Of a DNA stretch of 46,367 nt, positions 9,298 through 17,339 are shown one piece after another. Under the pieces are notes generated by a model, which was not told where the DNA came from, searched no databases, and was given only the letters and a program-made list of their open reading frames with translations. Source of the stretch: an uncultured Schlesneria sp. (GTDB lineage Bacteria > Planctomycetota > Planctomycetia > Planctomycetales > Planctomycetaceae); assembly GCA_903904835.1 (NCBI GenBank), contig CAIVEI010000131.1, positions 1 to 46,367 on the forward strand, written 5' to 3'. The translations under genes were made by a program, and so were the position numbers. Within the stretch, counting starts at the first letter, position 1. Each line of letters starts with the position of its first letter.

Positions 9298-9909
9298 ATG
9301 ACGGCGACCGTTAATCAAGAACCGATTGAGCACGTCCTTGTTGTTCCGACTCTCTTATTTCGGGAACTCGGCTACTTTCAGGGTTTTAATGGCAATATCG
9401 ATCGATACATTGGAACGTTGCTCGATCCGTCTCATACGAGCTTCCGACCTAGGAACGAAGTTGAGGAAGATCCAAGCTACAAGCAACTGATCCCATATTG
9501 CATTTTCCGCCACGCGGGTCAGGTGTTCTATTATAAAAGAGGTAAAAAGGGGGGCGAGGGACGACTGCACAGTAAGCGGTCGATTGGCATCGGTGGCCAT
9601 ATTTCCTCAACCGACCAACTTTCTGGTGACCGACGTTATCTCGAAGCGATGCACCGCGAGATTTCGGAAGAAGTCTTTCTGGAGTCAGGGTTTAAGGATG
9701 CTTGTGTCGGTCTGATCAACGACGATGAAACCCCAGTCGGGCGAGTACATTTAGGTATTGTTCACATTTTTGACCTCGACACGGCCAAAGTTCGCCCCCG
9801 TGAAGAGTCGATCTTAGAGACAGGATTCGCAGATCCCGCAGAATTGATACAAGCCGCAGACGAATTCGAAACGTGGTCACAGATTTGTCTCAAGCATCTG
9901 TTCGGGTGA
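9298..9909 (+). CDS. Nudix-like phosphohydrolase with modified box
   Basis: 203 aa, cytosolic. The segment GIGGHIS followed by EAMHREISEEVFLESG matches a Nudix box (G-x5-E-x7-REUxEExGU) in its REUxEE half (REISEEV). However, about ten extra residues (STDQLSGDRR) lie between the GG and the first glutamate. The N-terminal part has IPYCIFRHAGQVFYYKRGKKGGEGRLHSK, a strand plus basic loop seen before the box in Nudix-fold proteins. The two glutamates of the catalytic helix are intact, so activity on a nucleoside diphosphate derivative is plausible. Substrate unknown. The start ATG is preceded by AAGG 11 bases away, a weak site. Confidence 0.72.
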   Translation: MTATVNQEPIEHVLVVPTLLFRELGYFQGFNGNIDRYIGTLLDPSHTSFRPRNEVEEDPSYKQLIPYCIFRHAGQVFYYKRGKKGGEGRLHSKRSIGIGGHISSTDQLSGDRRYLEAMHREISEEVFLESGFKDACVGLINDDETPVGRVHLGIVHIFDLDTAKVRPREESILETGFADPAELIQAADEFETWSQICLKHLFG

Positions 9910-10004
9910 AGTTGTACTAAACGCGACCAAACGTGCAACGCGGGAAGAAGTCCAATCAGCCGAAAAACGCTGACAGGACAGATAAGACAAAGGAAGGTCT
10001 TTCG

Positions 10005-10706
10005 ATGGCAATTCAATTGAATAGACGGTCTGTAATCGGTGCGGCTCTTGTTGCGGCAATCCCCGTCGCGGCAGGGACCTCGGTGGCCCAGGAAAAGCCA
10101 TCGCCAGCGGTGAAGGGCAAACTCACCGACCAAACCCTGGGGACACTATTGAAAGCCATGGGTCTGGAAACCAAGGTCCAGGAACAGCGCTACGACTTCG
10201 CTTTCAAAGCGACAATCGACGACAACGAATGGGAACTTTCGATGTCGTCCGTTCTCAGCCAGGACGGAAGCTCGGTCTGGGTCATGGCTTGGCTGGATGA
10301 ACTTCCGAAATCAGCAGCCGATGTTCCGCGAACGGCTCTGTTAAGACTGCTTTCTGACAATGACAAGCTGGGTAAGGGTAAGTTCTTCACTTACATTGCC
10401 GCGAATCGACGTTTTGTCTTGCAACGCGTCATTCCTAACGAAAACATCACAGCAGAACGTTTCCGAGCAGTTCTTGATGATTTGGGGCAATCTGTCGTCG
10501 AAACTCATCCTCATTGGAGTGTTTCAAATTGGACTTCGCCAGCGGCTGAAGATCCAGCACAAGTCGCAAAGACCGGCAGCCCGATGAAAGGGAGCACTCA
10601 AACGGCGACCGGAACGGCCCCCGCGACTTTACCGGCTAACACTCCTGCGAAGGCATTGAAAACCGCAGTGAACGATGCAAAGGCTGGCAGTTCGGTTAAG
10701 AAATAA
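10005..10706 (+). CDS. exported protein with YbjN/type III chaperone-like domain
   Basis: 233 aa from the ATG at 10005, which has AAGGAAGG upstream; the frame itself opens at 9933. The N-terminus LNRRSVIGAALVAAIPVAAGTSVAQ is a signal peptide with a twin arginine, so export could be Tat or Sec. Residues about 40-170 (LLKAMGLETKVQEQRYDFAF ... WVMAWLDELP ... LQRVIPNENITAERF) have the alternating pattern of the YbjN / type III secretion chaperone-like fold. The last 60 residues are low-complexity, rich in Ala, Thr and Lys. Function is unknown. The fold assignment is by pattern only. Confidence 0.65.
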   Translation: MAIQLNRRSVIGAALVAAIPVAAGTSVAQEKPSPAVKGKLTDQTLGTLLKAMGLETKVQEQRYDFAFKATIDDNEWELSMSSVLSQDGSSVWVMAWLDELPKSAADVPRTALLRLLSDNDKLGKGKFFTYIAANRRFVLQRVIPNENITAERFRAVLDDLGQSVVETHPHWSVSNWTSPAAEDPAQVAKTGSPMKGSTQTATGTAPATLPANTPAKALKTAVNDAKAGSSVKK

Positions 10707-10808
10707 GCCGTTGAAGCGATAAAGTAACACACAAAATTGAAAGTCAGTGTCTTGAACCGCACCCAAAACTGATCGGGACGTGACGACGATTTCAATTTGA
10801 TATGCGAT

Positions 10809-10841
10809 AAAAAAGCCCGCTGACTCTTCGGGGTCGCGGGC
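10809..10841 (-). terminator. rho-independent terminator of the 61-aa gene
   Basis: On the minus strand GCCCGCGAC ... GTC-A-GCGGGC forms a stem (six plus three pairs with one bulged A) around an eight-base loop, followed at once by TTTTTT. It lies 43 bases after the stop at 10885 and supports the existence of that small gene. It may also end the plus-strand YbjN-like transcript. Confidence 0.8.
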
Positions 10842-10884
10842 CGTTATCGTTGGTAGAAACCAGGAGTGTGAATCAGGAATCCTC

Positions 10885-11070
10885 CTAACGTGGTTTGGGT
10901 TGACTCTCGCGATCTTTGCGAAACATTTCGTCCAAAACGATCGGGTGCCAGTTGCCATCCCGTTGTTCGGCGGGGGCGTAATGCCGCCGGGCCCATGTTC
11001 GCATTCTCATTTCCTCGACCGGATCGACATCATGGCTACTGACCTGTTCGAGCATCACCAGCGCACTCAC
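10885..11070 (-). CDS. 61-aa protein of unknown function
   Basis: The longest frame opens with TTG at 11109, but a GTG at 11070 is preceded by GGAGGAGG at ideal spacing and is chosen here. This gives about 61 residues: VSALVMLEQVSSHDVDPVEE, then RMRTWARRHYAPAEQRDGNWHP. It is charged, soluble and probably helical at the start. A strong terminator follows directly on the same strand, which together with the ribosome site argues for a real gene. No known family recognised. It is divergent from folK. Confidence 0.6.
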   Translation of the reverse strand: MSALVMLEQVSSHDVDPVEEMRMRTWARRHYAPAEQRDGNWHPIVLDEMFRKDRESQPKPR

Positions 11071-11416
11071 GATCTCCTCCTCCACCGCTAAAACGGCTCC
11101 GAATTGCAAAAGAACCGGACGACCGAACTCGCCCGACGCCAGAAATCCTACCTATTTTTGAGAAAATCGCAAGAAAAAACGATTTTTGAAAAAAATTTCT
11201 TAGGGATTTCCGAAAAGCTGACCCTTCTCATTGGTCGAGAATTCTCAACCAATCGTCGAAATTGACGATTGTCCCAGATGGATTTGAATTGACGAGAAAT
11301 CACGGTTGTCACATTAGCGATTTCTTACGACACTGATCAAATGGCAGCAGTCCAATCCTGAACACAGCTCATGCAGTCGATCATTGGTATTTGATCTCAC
11401 GCTCTGAGGAGGAGCC
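11071..11416. promoter_or_regulatory. divergent promoter region with paired palindromes
   Basis: Between the 61-aa gene and folK. At 11230-11253 ATTGGT-C-GAGAATTCTC-A-ACCAAT is a 24-base palindrome with a single mismatched pair. Directly after it, at 11252-11269, ATCGTC and GACGAT form a second dyad around six bases. The DNA at 11150-11215 is very A/T-rich. Such dyads could be a dimeric regulator's operator or an RNA hairpin. No regulator gene is nearby. Confidence 0.4.
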
Positions 11417-12220
11417 GTGTCCGGGCTCATTGAAAGTAATCTTTCGCCGAATGTCGAATCCTTGTCCCCTAAGGGGTCATCTGACAACGAAGGTGAATAT
11501 CACTGCTGGATTTCATTTGGTGGTAATGTTGGCGACGTGAAGGCCACGTTTGACGCCGCACTCGCGTTGCTAAGTCTGCATTGTCATATTCAATTGCAAC
11601 AACGATCAGGACTTTATTGCTCGACGCCGATGGGAACCCAGGCTGGTAGTCCATTCCTTAATTCCATTTGCGGTTTGACAACCCGGCTGACACCACAACA
11701 GTTGTTGTCAGCCCTTCAATCTGTTGAAACCCAACTTGGTCGAGTTCGTGAGATTTGCTGGGGACCGCGTACCCTTGATCTTGATCTCTTGAGCTACGGA
11801 AATTGCATCGTCAATCAACCCGGCTTGGTGATTCCTCATCCCGCTTTAACTTATCGACGATTTGTTCTCGATCCCCTCGTGGAGATCGACGCAAACTGGC
11901 GTCATCCTCTTGTTCAAAACACAGCGAGTCAAATTCTGGATCGCTTAACATGTCGACCACTGCTGATCAGGCTGATTGACGTTCACTCAGAACAAGTGGA
12001 AGCCATTTCATGTGACCTGTTACCACAATTCCCTGACGTCAAATTCTTTTCAGACTGCGAATCGCCATCCGATGCACTTCCATTTCTCGTTCGAGGAACG
12101 GGGGCGAACTGCAATGACCTGATCGTCGATCTGCGTCGTTCGCCGGGCGATATGGTCGAACAACTATCGTCGGCTCTGACTGCGATCTTCGACACACCAA
12201 GACGAGTCTCTGACTGGTAA
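11417..12220 (+). CDS. folK: 2-amino-4-hydroxy-6-hydroxymethyldihydropteridine pyrophosphokinase with C-terminal extension
   Basis: 267 aa. HPPK moves pyrophosphate from ATP to 6-hydroxymethyl-dihydropterin in folate synthesis. Motifs in order: WISFGGNVGDVKATFDAAL (residues 31-49), LGRVREICWGPRTLDLDLLSYG (the catalytic R-x-x-x-x-G-x-R-x-x-D-x-D), and IPHPALTYRRFVLDPL. The normal enzyme is about 160 residues. Here about 25 residues precede it and about 90 follow it, including LPFLVRGTGANCNDLIVDLRR, which I do not recognise. The GTG start has GAGGAGGA eight bases upstream. No other fol genes adjoin it; priA converges on it, with 31 bases between the stops. Confidence 0.92.
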   Translation: MSGLIESNLSPNVESLSPKGSSDNEGEYHCWISFGGNVGDVKATFDAALALLSLHCHIQLQQRSGLYCSTPMGTQAGSPFLNSICGLTTRLTPQQLLSALQSVETQLGRVREICWGPRTLDLDLLSYGNCIVNQPGLVIPHPALTYRRFVLDPLVEIDANWRHPLVQNTASQILDRLTCRPLLIRLIDVHSEQVEAISCDLLPQFPDVKFFSDCESPSDALPFLVRGTGANCNDLIVDLRRSPGDMVEQLSSALTAIFDTPRRVSDW

Positions 12221-12251
12221 CCAGTCACCTGCTTTTAAAAAATTCGAGCGC

Positions 12252-14744
12252 TCAGCGAAAGTTCTGCGGTTCAACATCGACCTGATACTCGATTGTCGAA
12301 TGACTTGGAAATTGAGGCGCAGCCAGCACCCAGATCGCTCGTAGCGTTTCTAAATCGGAAGCCGTGATTTGAAGGTGATACCGAAAGTTGGCCTTCAGTC
12401 GTGTTACAGGACATGGTGCTGGACCGAGAATCTTGACATTTGCCTGAATCTCTTTTGCGGCAGCTCTCACCAATTCGCCAATCTTTACGGCGTATTCATT
12501 CACATCTTTCTCCGCAGGGCCACGGATAATAATTCTCGCCAGTTGCGAAAATGGCGGAACATTCAACGCCTTTCGATGCAACATTTCAGCGTTCGCAAAA
12601 CCCAGGTAATTGTGCTCGGCAGCCCGCAAAATCGCAGGTTGTGATGGAGATGCAGTCTGAACGAGGACCCGCCCACCACGACGACTTCGTCCCGTTCGAC
12701 CTGCCACCTGAGCAATCAATTGAAAGGTCCTTTCTGCCGAACGAAGGTCGGGCTGATGCAGTAACGTGTCCGCGTCGATGACACCCACGAGTGTCACGTT
12801 TGGAAAATCCAGCCCCTTGGCGATCATCTGAGTCCCCAGCAGAATCTGCACTTCACCGTGTCGAAATTTTTCCAGCGCCGTGTCATGCGAGCCACGTTTT
12901 TGCATCGTATCGCTATCCATTCTGAGACATTTGTAGTCTTCGAATCTCGTCCGAACTTCGTTCTCTAATCGCTCGGTCCCCAGCCCCAGGTAGGCTAATC
13001 CAGGGCGACCGCAACTTGGACATGTCGAGGGGGGCTTCGCAGAAAAATTACAGCAGTGACACAATGCAATCGCACGCTCTTTATGCCACGTCAACGTGAT
13101 ATCGCAATGCGGGCATTTCACCCCGACACCGCATCCACGACACCAGATAACCGATGAATATCCGCGAACATTCAGGAACAGAATGACCTGTCCCCCTTCT
13201 TTCAGCGCCAGATTCATGGCTTGAAATAACGCTCGTCCGATCGCGGCCCCTTTTCCAATCGCCGGGTCGTTTCTGGTATCGACAATGACAACCGGCGGCA
13301 ACGGTAAATTCTCAACCCGTTTTGGCATCGAAATCAGTGTGTCTTGTTTACTGATCACTCGCTGCCATGACTCCAGTGTCGGCGTCGCGGAACCGAGAAT
13401 CAACGGAACCTTTTCGATCTCCGCTCGATATCGAGCCACTTCGCGTGCGTGATAGCGAGGTGTGTTGTCCTGCTTAAAGCTGGTCTCGTGCTCTTCGTCG
13501 ATGACGATCATTCCCAGATGCGGAGTCGGGGCAAAAACCGCACTGCGAGCTCCCACCACCACCTGCACGTTTCCGCTGGCAATCTGTTTCCAGTGTCCGT
13601 GCCGTTCGGCGTCCGTCAAATGACTGTGGAGCACAGCGACCGAATCGAATCGACTCCGAAACCGGCGAATCGTCTGCGGCGTCAGGCTGATTTCTGGAAC
13701 CAGCATGATGGCCTGTCGCCCATAACTCACAACTTCCTCGATGGCTCGGATGTAAACCTCCGTCTTGCCGCTACCAGTGACTCCGTGAAGCAAAAGCGTT
13801 CGATGTTCGCTGGACCGGACAACGTCAAGAATCGCGTTCACCGCTCGTGTCTGATCGTCGTTCAGGACAATCTCGCGATGTGGCTCAATCGCGTCAGCCT
13901 CGGTACTCGAAAAGACCCTCCGGCGAAGCGAATCGATCAATCCCTTTTCTTCCAGTGCGTGGATCGGCGAAACCCCGCATTGAGCGGCAGACGACAAGTC
14001 GTCGACCGACATCGGCCGGTCAGCGGCATAAAGGATTTCGACCACAGTCCGTTGTTTTGCACGAAGCTTCAGTCCGTCGAGAATGGCAGCGATCTCAGCG
14101 GCGGATCTCGGTGCTTGAGTGTCTGTTCGAATTCCAAAAGTGTTGCCTGAAACGCCTGATTTCTCTTCATTCGTTTCCTCTTTTGTCGGAGCTCCAGGCG
14201 GGACGACACCCAGCTTCGCTTTCAAAGAATCACTGAGCGTGAAGAATGCAACTTCTCGAGTTCCCGCGTTTGTCTTCACCCCTTTCGGGATGACGGTCTC
14301 AAGAACCTGACCCCAGCCGCAGAGGTATCGATCACCGATCCATCGAGTCAGTTCCAGCATTCGCGAATCAATCAATGGTTCGCGGTCGAGTACCGATTCA
14401 ATGACCTTCAGCGTTCGTCCTGATGGCAGAGTCGTCCCAAGTCCAACGCAATAGCCGGTGGTGGATTGCCCACCACGTCCGAACGGGGCCTGAACTCGTT
14501 GCCCAGGCCCAATCAGGTCTCGCAGCCCCTCGGGGACAATATATTGATAAATCGTCGTGATTGGTCGGTTGAAAACGACATCGGCAACAAGCCGATCTTC
14601 CGAAGCCGCCACCTCCCACACTTCCTGGTTAGGAGGAATCTCGTCTTCGGAAAACAGGCTGTGCTGCTTGGGTTTGGTCAAGGAATTTTCTCTTGATGGA
14701 CCCGGTGAAGAATTAACGGCTGACAAGCCAAGGGAGAGGTTCAC
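12252..14744 (-). CDS. priA: primosomal replication restart helicase PriA (N')
   Basis: 830 aa (about 730 in E. coli). A 3'-5' DNA helicase that reloads the replisome at stalled forks. The N-terminal DNA-binding domain contains FNRPITTIYQYIVPEGL. Walker A is GVTGSGKTEVY and the DEAH-like box IDEEHETSFKQ, followed by YHAREVARYRAEIE and LGSATPTLESW. Eight zinc-binding cysteines follow the pattern CxxC...CxxC...CxxC...CxxC (CRGCG, CPHCD, CHCC, CPSC). The C-terminal part has AGRTGRSRRGGRVLVQT. The extra length is an N-terminal tail and a linker near residue 180-215. The GTG at 14744 lies inside the end of serA (32-base overlap). A later TTG (SLTKPK) is also possible, so the exact start is uncertain. 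Confidence 0.95.
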   Translation of the reverse strand: MNLSLGLSAVNSSPGPSRENSLTKPKQHSLFSEDEIPPNQEVWEVAASEDRLVADVVFNRPITTIYQYIVPEGLRDLIGPGQRVQAPFGRGGQSTTGYCVGLGTTLPSGRTLKVIESVLDREPLIDSRMLELTRWIGDRYLCGWGQVLETVIPKGVKTNAGTREVAFFTLSDSLKAKLGVVPPGAPTKEETNEEKSGVSGNTFGIRTDTQAPRSAAEIAAILDGLKLRAKQRTVVEILYAADRPMSVDDLSSAAQCGVSPIHALEEKGLIDSLRRRVFSSTEADAIEPHREIVLNDDQTRAVNAILDVVRSSEHRTLLLHGVTGSGKTEVYIRAIEEVVSYGRQAIMLVPEISLTPQTIRRFRSRFDSVAVLHSHLTDAERHGHWKQIASGNVQVVVGARSAVFAPTPHLGMIVIDEEHETSFKQDNTPRYHAREVARYRAEIEKVPLILGSATPTLESWQRVISKQDTLISMPKRVENLPLPPVVIVDTRNDPAIGKGAAIGRALFQAMNLALKEGGQVILFLNVRGYSSVIWCRGCGVGVKCPHCDITLTWHKERAIALCHCCNFSAKPPSTCPSCGRPGLAYLGLGTERLENEVRTRFEDYKCLRMDSDTMQKRGSHDTALEKFRHGEVQILLGTQMIAKGLDFPNVTLVGVIDADTLLHQPDLRSAERTFQLIAQVAGRTGRSRRGGRVLVQTASPSQPAILRAAEHNYLGFANAEMLHRKALNVPPFSQLARIIIRGPAEKDVNEYAVKIGELVRAAAKEIQANVKILGPAPCPVTRLKANFRYHLQITASDLETLRAIWVLAAPQFPSHSTIEYQVDVEPQNFR

Positions 14745-16347
14745 CCGCCTTCGGCAGCTTGACCAATTGGACCCCCGTCACCGCTTTGTGCTCCGAGACT
14801 TCTTCCAACGTCGCGGCATCCGGCTCATTATCAAGGTTCAGCACAGCAATCGCGTCACCACCCGGTTCGTTCTTTTCGCGACCCAAAGCCATGTGAGCAA
14901 TATTAACACTATGCTTACCGCAGATATTCCCGATGAAGCCAATGACGCCAGGCTTATCGATGTGCTTGTAAATCAGCAGCAGGCCGTCGAGATACGCATC
15001 AAGATGGAACTGGTCGATACGCACCAGACGCAAGAACTGCTTGCCGAAGATCGTTCCAGCCGCAGTCAATTCGCCGTTGTCAGTCATGACCGTGGCCGAA
15101 ACTAATGTCGAGAAGTCTCCCACTTCGTGAGAGAGTTCTTCCTTGATTTCGATACCCCGTTCTTTAGCAAGCAGATCCGCGTTGACGATATTGACGTTGT
15201 CGGCCAGAGCGTTGGAAAGCAGTCCTGCTGCAAAGGCGTTCGCGATCAGTTTCGTTTTCTTATTGGCCGCCTCACCCTTGAACTGCAGCTTGACTCCGCG
15301 CACACCACCTTTATTGAGCTGAGACAACAGCAGGCCAAGTCGGCGACCGAGATCCAGATAAGGCTGCATATCGGTCATTTCGGAAGCCGTGATCGGAGCC
15401 ATATTGACCGCGTGACGAACCTCGTTCCTCACCAGAAAACCGGTAATGATCTCGGCGGCTTCCACTGCGACCAGTTCCTGAGCCTCGTCGGTCGACGCAC
15501 CCAGGTGCGGCGTGGCCAGAACTTGAGGAAGCTGAGCAAGGCTCCAATCTTTCGGTGGTTCATCAACGAACACGTCTAACGCAGCACCGGCCACATGGCC
15601 CGACTGGATCGCGTCGAACAGGGCCTTCTCGTCGATGATTCCACCGCGAGCACCGTTGATCAGTCGTACACCCTTTTTCATCCGGGCAATGCGGCTGGCG
15701 TTAATCAGCCCTTCGGTCTCCGGCGTCATCGGAGTGTGCACCGTCAGGAAGTCGCACTTACCAACCAGTTCATCGATATCGCGAAACAGCTCAATCCCTT
15801 CCGCACGGGCACGCTCTTCGGATAGGAACGGGTCATAACCCAGGACCTTCATTTCGAACGCGATGCACCGGCGGGCGACGGTTAACCCAATTCGACCCAG
15901 CCCGACGACGGCAATCGTCTTTCCGGCCAATTGTGTACCCGTAAAGCTTTTTCGGTCCCACTTTCCTGCTTTCATGGAAGCCGCAGCGGGTCCGATATTT
16001 CGAGCCAGTCCCAGCAAAAGCGCCATGGCTTGTTCGGCGGTCGACGTTGTGTTCCCTGCGGGGGTATTCATCACGACGACGCCTTCGCGCGTGGCGGCGG
16101 GCAAATCGATATTGTCGACTCCAACACCAGCACGAACGATGACTTTCAGCCGCGGCTGATCCTTGAGGATCTCGGGCGTCAGGCGGGTGGCACTGCGGAT
16201 GATGATGCCGTCGCAGTCTTTCAAGTACTCGCGAACCTGCTCGGGCGTGTGTTTTCCACTGCGAACGACAACTTCAACGCCAGGCGTTTCTTGCAGAATC
16301 TTGAGGCCGGCAGGTGACAAGTCGTCGGTAATTAGAACTCGGTACAT
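14713..16347 (-). CDS. serA: D-3-phosphoglycerate dehydrogenase
   Basis: 544 aa, type I enzyme. It oxidises 3-phosphoglycerate with NAD, the entry step of serine synthesis. NAD-binding VVGLGRIGLTVARR sits near residue 147; the active-site Arg is in NGARGGIIDE, the Glu in VDEPPKDW and the His in TPHLGAST. An intervening domain follows, then a C-terminal ACT domain (DKPGVIGFIGNICGKHSVNIAHMALGRE) that may bind serine. Length fits the long planctomycete/Bacillus form. The ATG at 16347 has only a weak ribosome site. priA starts within its last codons, so the two are translationally coupled. Confidence 0.96.
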   Translation of the reverse strand: MYRVLITDDLSPAGLKILQETPGVEVVVRSGKHTPEQVREYLKDCDGIIIRSATRLTPEILKDQPRLKVIVRAGVGVDNIDLPAATREGVVVMNTPAGNTTSTAEQAMALLLGLARNIGPAAASMKAGKWDRKSFTGTQLAGKTIAVVGLGRIGLTVARRCIAFEMKVLGYDPFLSEERARAEGIELFRDIDELVGKCDFLTVHTPMTPETEGLINASRIARMKKGVRLINGARGGIIDEKALFDAIQSGHVAGAALDVFVDEPPKDWSLAQLPQVLATPHLGASTDEAQELVAVEAAEIITGFLVRNEVRHAVNMAPITASEMTDMQPYLDLGRRLGLLLSQLNKGGVRGVKLQFKGEAANKKTKLIANAFAAGLLSNALADNVNIVNADLLAKERGIEIKEELSHEVGDFSTLVSATVMTDNGELTAAGTIFGKQFLRLVRIDQFHLDAYLDGLLLIYKHIDKPGVIGFIGNICGKHSVNIAHMALGREKNEPGGDAIAVLNLDNEPDAATLEEVSEHKAVTGVQLVKLPKAGEPLPWLVSR

Positions 16348-16741
16348 GTTATTTCATCGTCGATCGAAATTGTTGAGGAATCCAGGCGGCGTCCAGGCCG
16401 CCTCGGCATTTATTTCCGACTGCAAGGTCGAGCGCCAGTCGAAGACTATAAGCATACGCGGCAACAGCCCGACGGAAAAGCGATCCGGCGAAAATCAACA
16501 TTCGGTCAGATCGTTTCCGCAGTGTTCTTGTCCCAAACCCGTAGGGTGTTGTCGAGTCTTCGAGGCCCACCAGCCGAAGCGGCAGAAAGTCGATTCTTTC
16601 AAAAAAGGGGACCAGCTCCGTCTGCGGTCCCTGTCCCCTTTTTCGGACTTCGGTGTCAAAGTTCGATCAAGTTCGACGAAGTTGTGCGAAGTGTCTCCCG
16701 ACCCCGCACAACCGACCGACCGAAGGTCTCCCGCGATTTTC
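16348..16741. other. non-coding spacer upstream of serA with hairpins
   Basis: No supported gene. GGCGGC-GTCCAG-GCCGCC forms a perfect six-pair hairpin at 16385-16402. AAAAAGGGGAC (16602-16612) pairs with GTCCCCTTTTT (16633-16643) across a 20-base loop and could act as a two-way terminator. The phrase GTCTCCCGACCCCGCA near 16694 recurs near 36174. The serA promoter must lie in the left part. Confidence 0.5.
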
Positions 16742-17092
16742 TTCCCTTCGTTACCATCCCCTCGCAAGAAAAGCCACGAAAAGCGAGTCGACAGTATCCG
16801 AGAACAAACCCCACGCAACTCGGGCGATTCGTTGGAGACGATCATCCAAATAGTTAACCAGTCTGCTCAAGGATGGTTCAACTTTTACCGACATTGTCAT
16901 TGGAGCATCTTTCGGAAGTACGACGAAATGGTTCGTCGCCGCCTTCGCCGGATTCTCCGCAAACGACATCGTCAGAACCCCAAACATCTGGCTTGCCAGC
17001 ATCGGTGGACAAATGCCTTCTTTACGAATTGTGGGTTGTTAAGCCTGAACGCGGCCCACATGCGTTTCGTTCAATCCATAGGAACCTACTGA
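16742..17092 (+). pseudogene. C-terminal fragment of a group II intron reverse transcriptase/maturase
   Basis: The frame here (part of a longer meaningless frame from 16163) becomes homologous at about 16760. PRKKSHEKRVDSIREQTPRN leads into SLETIIQIVNQSAQGWFNFY, RKYDEMVRRRLRRILRKRHR and HRWTNAFFTNCGLLSLNAAH. This is the thumb/maturase (GIIM) C-terminal region of group II intron proteins. The whole RT part is missing upstream; the sequence left of 16742 is unrelated spacer. It stops at 17092, just before domain V, exactly where an intron ORF should end. Confidence 0.88.
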
Positions 17093-17097
17093 ACGGA

Positions 17098-17174
17098 GAG
17101 CCGTATGTGGGAAAACCGCCCGTACGGTTCGGAGGGAGGGGGGACTGAATTCAATCAGTCCTTCCTACCCCTAT
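17098..17174 (+). ncRNA. group II intron domains V and VI (3' end)
   Basis: Bases 17098-17130 match the domain V consensus: GAGCCGTA at the 5' side with the AGC triad, a GAAA-type tetraloop (GGGAAAACC) and TACGGTTC closing. After it, GGACTGA and TCAGTCC (17142-17161) form the domain VI stem. The intron should end at about 17174 in CCTACCCCTAT, consistent with the 3' AY rule. The downstream exon begins CTTTGG. Confidence 0.85.
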
Positions 17175-17339
17175 CTTTGGAAGAAGTCCTTGAACTTGAT
17201 TCAATGAATCAGGTTTCGGACGCGAAGAAGTCTGAAGCAGTGGCACAGGAACCTGAGTTCAAAACCTGACAGATTATCCGCTGCAGACGCGACTTCAATT
17301 CGTTCTGATGCACGGTAACTTTACGTCTGATACAGCAAG

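Noticed and set aside
13449-14150. 233-aa plus-strand frame antisense to priA
   Set aside because: It lies wholly inside priA, which has all helicase and zinc motifs. Composition is a reverse shadow and there is no ribosome site.
16163-16741. 5' part of the long plus frame that ends in the maturase fragment
   Set aside because: It is antisense to the serA start and spacer DNA. Only the part after about 16742 has homology, so a 309-aa protein is not supported.
16495-16845. Minus-strand frame left of the intron fragment as the lost C-terminus of the DUF2971-like protein (predicted by a simple inversion)
   Set aside because: Its residues do not look like a DUF2971 C-terminus and it crosses a hairpin-rich spacer. 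This weakens, but does not exclude, the inversion idea.
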